Translations under genes and position numbers: made by a program
Notes under the pieces: generated by a model
Seen by the model: only the letters and a program-made list of their open reading frames with translations
The model's database searches: none
Told to the model about the DNA's origin: nothing
In this document: piece after piece, positions 5,926 through 11,233 of the stretch
Layout: every line of letters starts with the position of its first letter
How positions within the stretch are numbered: the first letter of the stretch is position 1
Source of the DNA: an uncultured Lachnospiraceae bacterium
GTDB lineage: Bacteria; Bacillota; Clostridia; Lachnospirales; Lachnospiraceae
Length of the DNA: 11,233 nt
Assembly: GCA_934385475.1 (NCBI GenBank)
Contig: CAKRPS010000062.1
Location: 1-11,233, forward strand
Direction of reading: 5' to 3'

Positions 5926-6933
5926 ATGGAGGATTTTACCGTAAAATTGGATATTTCCATGGAGCATATGCAGAATCTGTTTGGAAGTAATGATTCGCAT
6001 ATCAGAAAAATAGAGGATGATCTCGATGTTGTTATTGTAGACCGGGATGGGGTTGTCAAGATAACGGGAGAAAAGAGTAAGGTTCAGAGGGCTGTCCGAC
6101 TGGTGAATGATCTGGTGGCACTTTCGGAGCGTGGAAACATTTTGGACGAACAGAACGTGGGCTATGCGCTTGAAATGGATGCGCAGGCTCAGGACAATGC
6201 ACTGCTGGAGATGGACAAGGATTGTATCTGCCACACGATAAACGGAAAGCCGATCAAGCCCAAAACGCTTGGACAGAAGGAGTACGTGGATGCTATCCGT
6301 AATCATATGATCGTATTTGGACTGGGACCGGCAGGAACAGGTAAGACCTATCTGGCTATGGCTATGGCGATCACAGCGTTTAAGAACAATGAAGTAGGCA
6401 GGATCATACTGACCAGACCTGCGATTGAAGCAGGAGAGAAGCTGGGGTTCCTTCCGGGAGATCTGCAGAGCAAGGTTGACCCGTATCTGAGACCGCTGTA
6501 TGATGCCCTGTATCAGATCATGGGAGCGGAAAGCTTTGCCAAAAATATGGAGAAGGGTCTGATAGAGGTAGCACCTCTTGCGTATATGAGAGGGCGGACA
6601 TTAGATAATGCCTATATCATTCTGGATGAAGCCCAGAACACGACACCTGCACAGATGAAGATGTTCCTTACCAGAATTGGTTACGGTTCCAAGGTGATCG
6701 TGACGGGAGATGCCTCACAGAAGGATCTGGCACCTGATGTCAAATCCGGACTGGATGTAGCCCTGAAGGTTCTTGAAAAGATTGATGATATTGCTTTCTG
6801 TAAGCTTACGAATAAGGATGTGGTACGTCATCCGCTGGTACAGAAGATTGTCAAGGCATACGACGATTATGAGCTGAAAAGCCAGAAATACTCTGAGATG
6901 AAACGGAAAAACAGGAAATATGACAGAAAATAA
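5926..6933 (+). CDS. phoH: PhoH family ATPase
   Basis: From ATG 5926 the protein has 335 residues, typical for PhoH-like proteins (~310-350). AAAGG at 5913-5917 precedes this start by 8 nt; the frame runs open further upstream inside yqfD but without family similarity. An N-terminal KH-like region (about 1-65, ending in KITGEKSKVQRAVRLVNDLV) is followed by the P-loop GPAGTGKT (134-141), TRPAIEAGEKLGFLPGDLQS (163-182), Walker B IILDEAQN (231-238) and the sensor-like motif VTGDASQKDL (259-268). PhoH proteins are RNA-associated ATPases linked genetically and by conserved gene order to YbeY and rRNA maturation. Despite the name, phosphate regulation is not general. The gene overlaps the next ORF by 14 nt, which points to translational coupling. 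Confidence 0.97.
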   Translation: MEDFTVKLDISMEHMQNLFGSNDSHIRKIEDDLDVVIVDRDGVVKITGEKSKVQRAVRLVNDLVALSERGNILDEQNVGYALEMDAQAQDNALLEMDKDCICHTINGKPIKPKTLGQKEYVDAIRNHMIVFGLGPAGTGKTYLAMAMAITAFKNNEVGRIILTRPAIEAGEKLGFLPGDLQSKVDPYLRPLYDALYQIMGAESFAKNMEKGLIEVAPLAYMRGRTLDNAYIILDEAQNTTPAQMKMFLTRIGYGSKVIVTGDASQKDLAPDVKSGLDVALKVLEKIDDIAFCKLTNKDVVRHPLVQKIVKAYDDYELKSQKYSEMKRKNRKYDRK

Positions 6934-8119
6934 AAAAACTGCATGGATAAATTTTTTGCAGGCATTTTTGATGTTTGCACTATCAGGTGCCCTTTCTTTT
7001 GGGGGAAGTATCGTGCATGGCATGGAGGATGCACAGGTTCTGAGGAACACTGTGATGGTGATGCTTGGAACAGGGTGTATTATCTATTCTTTTTTTCTGA
7101 GTGAAGAGAAGGAACTTTTCATCTACCGTAATCAGGGCAGATTCGGAAGATTTTCAGGTGTCTTTCTGTGCTGTCTGGTTACGGCATTGTTCTTTCCGTA
7201 TCTTCCTTCAACGGGATGGCCGTTTTTGGCGATTTTTGTCATACTCGGTATTTTCAGCAATATGATGACCGGTCTTGCGGCGGGGAGCGTCTGTCTGCTC
7301 CTTTCGGTCAGTCTTTCCGGGGGTGATTATTCGGTTTTCTGGCTGTATTTTGTCAGTGGACTGGTTGGGATTCTGGTACTCGGCACGCTGGACGAGGATT
7401 TCAAGGTTGGCATTCCGGTTCTGATTTCGCTTATGGCACTGCTGGTGTGTCTGACGGCGAACATTATTCTGTTTGCAAGGGAACAGCTATCCGTAGTACA
7501 GTTTCTGATACCGGGTATCAATCTGTTTGTGTCTTATATTCTGCTTTTGATCTTGTTGAAATTTTTCTGCTCGACGGTGGTAATGCGATACCGGGAGAAG
7601 TATCTGGAGATCAACGATCCGGAATGTCCGCTTCTTGTACGGCTGAAGGAGATGTCCAAACAGGAATATTATCATGCCATGCACACGGCATATCTGAGCG
7701 GCCGGATCGCGCACAGCCTTGGACTTGACGATCAGGCGGCAAAGTCCTGCGCTTATTATCACAATATTGGTATCCTCGGGGGTGAAAACAACTGGGAAAA
7801 TATTGAAAAAATCTCAAAAGAGTATAATTTTCCACCGAGTGCCCACAGAATTTTAAAGGAATATACGGATGCGTCCGGCAAGATGGTTTCTGCGGAAACG
7901 TTGGTTGTTTTCTTTTCTGACAGTGTTGTCTCGGCAGTTTTATATCTGTTTGAAAAGGACCCGAAGGCAGAGATTGATTATACAAAGCTGATCGATACGA
8001 TTTTTGAACAGAAGATGGAAACAGAGGAATTATGGCAGAACTGTATGACATTAGCGCAGTTTGCACAGATGAAAAAGATATTTGTAGAGGAGAAACTGTA
8101 TTATGACTTCTTACGTTGA
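6920..8119 (+). CDS. PgpH-like membrane protein with degenerate HD domain
   Basis: This 399-residue protein occupies the slot of pgpH/yqfF between phoH and ybeY. PgpH proteins (~700 residues) hydrolyse cyclic di-AMP with a cytoplasmic HD domain behind a 7-helix membrane domain and an extracellular 7TMR-HDED domain. Here the N-terminus runs straight into about seven helices (roughly 10-215) with no extracellular domain. The junction INDPECPLLVRLKEM (231-245) and the HD start are clearly homologous to PgpH. Of the metal ligands, H252 (YYHAMH), H281 and D334 (FFSDSV) remain, but the HD pair has become H281-N282 (AYYHNIGIL), the segment carrying the HVxDG histidine is missing, and the HHG pair reads YTDASG. 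It is therefore probably not a hydrolase. The frame is intact and coupled to both neighbours (14-nt and 17-nt overlaps), so it is maintained as a gene. It could be a sensor, scaffold or regulator. Confidence 0.86.
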   Translation: MTENKKTAWINFLQAFLMFALSGALSFGGSIVHGMEDAQVLRNTVMVMLGTGCIIYSFFLSEEKELFIYRNQGRFGRFSGVFLCCLVTALFFPYLPSTGWPFLAIFVILGIFSNMMTGLAAGSVCLLLSVSLSGGDYSVFWLYFVSGLVGILVLGTLDEDFKVGIPVLISLMALLVCLTANIILFAREQLSVVQFLIPGINLFVSYILLLILLKFFCSTVVMRYREKYLEINDPECPLLVRLKEMSKQEYYHAMHTAYLSGRIAHSLGLDDQAAKSCAYYHNIGILGGENNWENIEKISKEYNFPPSAHRILKEYTDASGKMVSAETLVVFFSDSVVSAVLYLFEKDPKAEIDYTKLIDTIFEQKMETEELWQNCMTLAQFAQMKKIFVEEKLYYDFLR

Positions 8120-8606
8120 GAGTGAAGTTGAAATAAGCTTTCCGTTTGATTGTAAGGAAATTCTGGACAAGGTGGCAGACGCTGTCCTTGAAATGGAAAA
8201 CTGTCCCTATGAAACGAGCATTAACCTATTGATCTCGGATGGAGCAGGGATTCGTGAATACAACAAAAATTACCGGGATATTGACAGAGAGACTGATGTT
8301 TTGTCCTTTCCCAATCTGGAATTTGAAACGGAAGGAGATTTTTCCTATGCGGAGAGCCATGAGGCAGACTGCTTTGATCCGGAAGGAGGGGAACTGCTGC
8401 TGGGGGATATTATTCTTTCGGCAACCCGCGTTGAGGAGCAGGCCAAAGAATACGGTCACAGCGTGTTGCGGGAGTTTGCCTTTCTGATCGCACACAGCAT
8501 GCTGCATCTGTGTGGCTATGATCATATGGTGCCTGAAGAGGCGGCCGTTATGGAGCAGAAGCAGGAGGAGGTTCTGCAGTCTCTCGGTATTACGCGCGAA
8601 GCATAA
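8103..8606 (+). CDS. ybeY: Endoribonuclease YbeY (rRNA maturation factor)
   Basis: YbeY is a zinc-dependent RNase needed for 16S rRNA 3' maturation and ribosome quality control. The protein has 167 residues, the usual size. The metal motif H-x3-H-x5-H is complete at H131, H135 and H141 (AHSMLHLCGYDHM). The conserved N-terminal half is present as INLLISDGAGIREYNKNYR and DRETDVLSFP (61-70), and the LLLGDIILS block is at 98-106. ATG 8103 has AGGAG (8088-8092) 10 nt upstream and overlaps the preceding stop by 17 nt. Residues 72-95 form a slightly long acidic insert (EFETEGDFSYAESHEAD), as seen in clostridial members. Its place after phoH supports a shared role in ribosome maturation. Identification is secure. 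Confidence 0.97.
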   Translation: MTSYVESEVEISFPFDCKEILDKVADAVLEMENCPYETSINLLISDGAGIREYNKNYRDIDRETDVLSFPNLEFETEGDFSYAESHEADCFDPEGGELLLGDIILSATRVEEQAKEYGHSVLREFAFLIAHSMLHLCGYDHMVPEEAAVMEQKQEEVLQSLGITREA

Positions 8607-8633
8607 AACATACACGGAAATGAGGACTTCTTT

Positions 8634-10304
8634 ATGAAGATAAATATACACAGGAAAAAGGGAAATGCGACAGGCAATGGCCGTGGACAGTTCTCGGGCA
8701 GACTGTTGTCCGGTGCAGGCATTTTTGCCTATATCATACTTCTTATTATGAGACTTTTGCTCACTGATGCGATCGGTGATGCCGGAACCGGACTGTTTGC
8801 TCCGGCTTTTGAAATATTTTTCCTTGCAAGCCTGGTTTTTGCACAGGGGATGTCAAAGACGATGGGAAATTTGATCCGGTATCGTGTCAAGAGACAACAG
8901 TATCGGAATGCCAAAAAGGTTTTCAGTGCAGGATTTGCCATCAATCTGGTGTTCGGATTGTTGATGGCGGTAATACTGCTTTTGACGGCAGACAGGATCG
9001 CACAGATTGTCTGTCTGGAAGAGTTCAGCAGGCTTGCAGTGATGGCGGCAGCTCCTGCGGTTGTTCTGACGGCTCTTACAGGCGCCTTTCGCGGCTGCTT
9101 TAGCGGCTATGGAATTGGGCGTATTGGAATTTATTCCCAGTATCTTGAAAGTATCCTGATCGCCGTATTCTCTGTGATCTGTGGTCGCGCTTTTCGCAGT
9201 TATGGTGTAAAGGTTGCAGGACTGTTGCAAAGAGATGCCTATATTTATCTGTATGACGCACTGGGGGCAATGTTCGGGGTAATGCTCGCTGAACTGGTCA
9301 CACTTCTTTTTCTGATGGTATTTTACATCCTGTATGCGGGAACGATCAAAAACAGTCTGCAACAGGATTCCGGAAAGCGGTTCGAGGGAACGGGAGAGCT
9401 GCAACGGATTCTGCTGGGAGGATGTCTGGTCAATGCAGGTTCCTTTATCCTGCCAAATCTCCTTCTGCTTCTGGATCAGCGGTTCTTTAACTTCTGCATG
9501 AACCGGACAGGACAAGGTGAAGTGAGAACAGCCCTGTGGGGAGCAAGCTACGGAAAAGCTTTTGCGCTTCTGGGGATCGCAGCGGCATGTCTGTGTCTCT
9601 GCGCACAGAACCATGTAGCAAGGATCGGGAGTGCCTACGATAAGGAAGAGTATCATATGATGCGGGAACGCATGGACAAGGGAATCCGGAAGCTGTGTAT
9701 GCTGGCTCTCCCGGTGGCGGTGTATGTGGCGGTGCTCGCACAGGCAGTGGCGACGCTGCTTTTTAAAACGCAGGCGGCGTATGTGGCATCAGTGCTGCAA
9801 AAGGGATCTGCTGTGATCGCGTTGTTTGGATTCAGCTTCTTTTTTGGACAGCTGTTGATCCGCTTCCGGATGCAGCGTGAAAATCTGGTGTCGATGCTGA
9901 TTGCGTTCCTTGTACACATTCTGATGCTGTTCCTCCTTGTAAAAAACAGCCTTCTCGGAATAGAAGGAATCCTGATCGCACTGATCCTGTTTTACGGTGT
10001 ATATACAGTTCTTTCTTTCCTGCTTTTGCAGAGGGCACAGGCATACCAGATCAACTGGATGAAGTCGGTGGTTTTCCCGGCGGTAGCTGCCTTTGTATCG
10101 GGAATACTGGTTCTTTTGCTCAGCAGGCTTCTGCTGGATAGTGCAGGGGCACTCGTTACGATTCTGGCTGGATGTGTGGTCGGTATTTTTGTAGATGTGA
10201 TCCTCCTGATGGTACTGCGTGTCCTGACCGAGGAGGAGCTGCTTCGGATGCCGCTTGGCACCATATTTGTTCTGCTTGGGAGAAATACCGGTATTCTGAG
10301 ATAA
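8634..10304 (+). CDS. MOP-superfamily flippase, MurJ/SpoVB-like
   Basis: A 556-residue protein made almost entirely of hydrophobic helices (about 12-14), with the layout of polysaccharide/lipid II flippases of the MurJ, SpoVB and Wzx group. The start ATG 8634 has TGAGGA (8621-8626) at 7-nt spacing. Family features are the early helix followed by FLASLVFAQGMSKTMGNLIR (about 63-82), where related flippases have the helix-2 loop and a basic surface, and AFRGCFSGYG (151-160), the RG-x-F-x-G-x-x pattern of SpoVB-type proteins, followed by YSQYLESI. Such proteins move lipid-linked sugar precursors across the membrane; a peptidoglycan or spore-cortex role is inferred from neighbouring sporulation genes, not from a substrate motif. 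It follows ybeY by 27 nt and may share its transcript. MATE-type drug export is a less likely alternative. Confidence 0.82.
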   Translation: MKINIHRKKGNATGNGRGQFSGRLLSGAGIFAYIILLIMRLLLTDAIGDAGTGLFAPAFEIFFLASLVFAQGMSKTMGNLIRYRVKRQQYRNAKKVFSAGFAINLVFGLLMAVILLLTADRIAQIVCLEEFSRLAVMAAAPAVVLTALTGAFRGCFSGYGIGRIGIYSQYLESILIAVFSVICGRAFRSYGVKVAGLLQRDAYIYLYDALGAMFGVMLAELVTLLFLMVFYILYAGTIKNSLQQDSGKRFEGTGELQRILLGGCLVNAGSFILPNLLLLLDQRFFNFCMNRTGQGEVRTALWGASYGKAFALLGIAAACLCLCAQNHVARIGSAYDKEEYHMMRERMDKGIRKLCMLALPVAVYVAVLAQAVATLLFKTQAAYVASVLQKGSAVIALFGFSFFFGQLLIRFRMQRENLVSMLIAFLVHILMLFLLVKNSLLGIEGILIALILFYGVYTVLSFLLLQRAQAYQINWMKSVVFPAVAAFVSGILVLLLSRLLLDSAGALVTILAGCVVGIFVDVILLMVLRVLTEEELLRMPLGTIFVLLGRNTGILR

Positions 10305-10374
10305 CAAAAATGAATAAATTTTTACTTATGACTGATACTTATTATGAGAATCTGTGTTGGAAAGGTTGGAGACC

Positions 10375-11022
10375 ATGAAAATCATAAAACGTATCAGTCT
10401 TTTTTTAATACTTGCATCCCTGCTGCTTGCCGCAGGAGGATACGCTGCAATCCGTGCGGAACGATATTTTTATCCCAATAAATATGAAAACCGGGATTCT
10501 GCTGTAGAAACATATCCACTGAGCGGGAAAAGAGAAACATCTTCGGAGGAAGAGGTGATACAGACTGCGTCCGAACAGTTTCCGGTGGTGACGGCTGACA
10601 CGGTATATCTGGTTGAGACGGTTAATCTGACGGATGGAAGTGTTGTTGAGGAAGAATTAAGCGTTCCCATCAACTATATGGGGCTTAACCGGGAAGAACT
10701 GATCCGGGAACTCAATGCTTTTGATGCAAACCCACCGCTTGCGGAGCTTGAAAAGGGATATGAGACCTGTGAGCTGACGGCTTTTTCCAAGGATCGGGTT
10801 GTAGTCTGCAAATATTATAAGGAGGAGACACCACACTCCTTTTATCTGATGGTGGCAGATCACTTTGTTGTCGTCTATGAAGAGGATCGGCAGACCTTAT
10901 ATATGAACACGGATATTCTGGTCGATCATCTGGACAGTGAATTGCAGGCGCAGATCATACAGGGAAAGTATATAGAGAGCGAGGAGGCCCTGTATAATTT
11001 CCTTGAATCTTATTCCAGTTAA
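10375..11022 (+). CDS. BofC-like exported or membrane-anchored protein
   Basis: From ATG 10375 the protein has 215 residues; AAAGG at 10361-10365 is 9 nt upstream, and a GTG at 10354 in the same frame is a less likely start. A basic N-terminus and one hydrophobic segment (about 6-26) act as signal anchor or signal peptide; there is no lipobox cysteine. A polar linker (about 35-70) leads to a folded region resembling the BofC C-terminal arrangement: YLVETVNLTDGSVVEEELSV, then GLNREELIRELNAF, a strand region ending VVVCKYYK, FYLMVADHFVVVYE, and a final helix-rich segment SEEALYNFLES. BofC modulates SpoIVB-dependent pro-sigma-K processing in Bacillus, acting between the spore membranes. Placement next to a SpoVB-like gene fits a sporulation role. 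The similarity is remembered from pattern and length and is moderate; the alternative is an unrelated hypothetical secreted protein. Confidence 0.62.
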   Translation: MKIIKRISLFLILASLLLAAGGYAAIRAERYFYPNKYENRDSAVETYPLSGKRETSSEEEVIQTASEQFPVVTADTVYLVETVNLTDGSVVEEELSVPINYMGLNREELIRELNAFDANPPLAELEKGYETCELTAFSKDRVVVCKYYKEETPHSFYLMVADHFVVVYEEDRQTLYMNTDILVDHLDSELQAQIIQGKYIESEEALYNFLESYSS

Positions 11023-11073
11023 GGGTATGATAACATAGAGTGTTTGTACAAGATGCGGAAAGGTAGCTTTGCG

Positions 11074-11233
11074 ATGAAGAATACAGTGGCTGTGATTGGC
11101 GGAGGAGCGGCTGGCATGATGGCTGCTATCTGGGCCGCCAGATCAGGGGCCGAGGTAACAATCCTGGAGAAGAATGACCGGATCGGCAAGAAAATTCTGG
11201 CGACCGGAAATGGAAAATGCAATTTTGCAAACA
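11074..11233 (+). CDS. HI0933/YhiN-family FAD-dependent oxidoreductase, N-terminal part (partial)
   Basis: ATG 11074 begins a frame that stays open to the end of the window (53 codons). AAAGG at 11059-11063 is 10 nt upstream; an in-frame ATG at 11053 would add seven unconserved residues ahead of it. The dinucleotide-binding motif VAVIGGGAAGMMAAIWAA (5-22) ends its second strand in TILEKNDRIGKKILATGNGK, followed by CN. The last part corresponds to the GRKLLxSGGGRCNxTN signature of the HI0933 family, which distinguishes it from other FAD proteins. Members are often annotated as NAD(P)/FAD-dependent oxidoreductase or aminoacetone oxidase family; the physiological substrate is unknown. It starts 51 nt after the BofC-like gene. 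Confidence 0.9.
   Translation, partial: MKNTVAVIGGGAAGMMAAIWAARSGAEVTILEKNDRIGKKILATGNGKCNFAN

Noticed and set aside
8853..9656. Long open frame on the - strand opposite the flippase gene (267 codons)
   Set aside because: It is antisense to a clearly coding hydrophobic protein, is rich in Q, H, C and S as expected of a shadow frame, and has no ribosome binding site or family similarity.
10284..10295. Perfect 12-bp palindrome AATACCGGTATT at the end of the flippase gene
   Set aside because: It lies within codons just before the stop, has no T run for termination and no nearby promoter; a 12-bp palindrome is compatible with chance.
10305..10374. Promoter between the flippase and the BofC-like gene
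   Set aside because: The 70-nt AT-rich gap contains loose -10-like words such as GATACT and TATTAT, but no -35 at suitable spacing and no clear sporulation sigma pattern.

Overview
The window looks like a spore-forming low-to-mid GC Firmicute of the class Clostridia, most likely a Lachnospiraceae relative. The reasons are a YqfC-YqfD sporulation pair, the Firmicute order phoH - pgpH-like - ybeY, a BofC-like protein, consensus GGAGG-type ribosome binding sites and tightly packed operons. The family-level call rests on gene order and remembered protein families, not on a search. Every supportable gene is on the + strand, and no RNA gene, insertion sequence, CRISPR array or phage gene was seen.

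Layout. Positions 1-411 hold the 3' end of a glutamate synthase small-subunit-like oxidoreductase (GltA/NfnB type). Its first ~23 codons instead look like the start of the partner subunit NfnA/SudB, so this edge looks like an in-frame deletion chimera or an assembly join. A strong intrinsic terminator (423-462) closes that unit. A separate gene (585-1721) encodes a single-pass membrane protein with MORN-type repeats and a 21-bp tandem repeat near its start.

From about 1724 a long co-directional run begins. It contains a zinc-ribbon membrane protein (1815-2510) overlapping rlmH by ATGA, then rlmH (23S rRNA methyltransferase), pdp (pyrimidine-nucleoside phosphorylase), yqfC, yqfD, phoH, a shortened and catalytically degenerate PgpH-like membrane protein, and ybeY. 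These are joined by overlaps or gaps of at most 37 nt. A MurJ/SpoVB-like MOP-superfamily flippase, a BofC-like exported or anchored protein and the start of an HI0933-family flavoprotein (cut by the window end) follow.

Together the central block mixes ribosome maturation (rlmH, phoH, ybeY), nucleoside salvage (pdp), sporulation (yqfC, yqfD, probably the BofC-like gene) and envelope functions (flippase, PgpH-like). The most interesting items are the PgpH-like protein, which has lost its extracellular domain and most metal ligands yet keeps the ancestral slot; the yqfC start codon buried in a perfect 10-bp inverted repeat without a ribosome binding site and overlapped by an 11-codon leader ORF; and the chimeric left edge. 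No wholly new multi-gene defence or mobile system was recognised.
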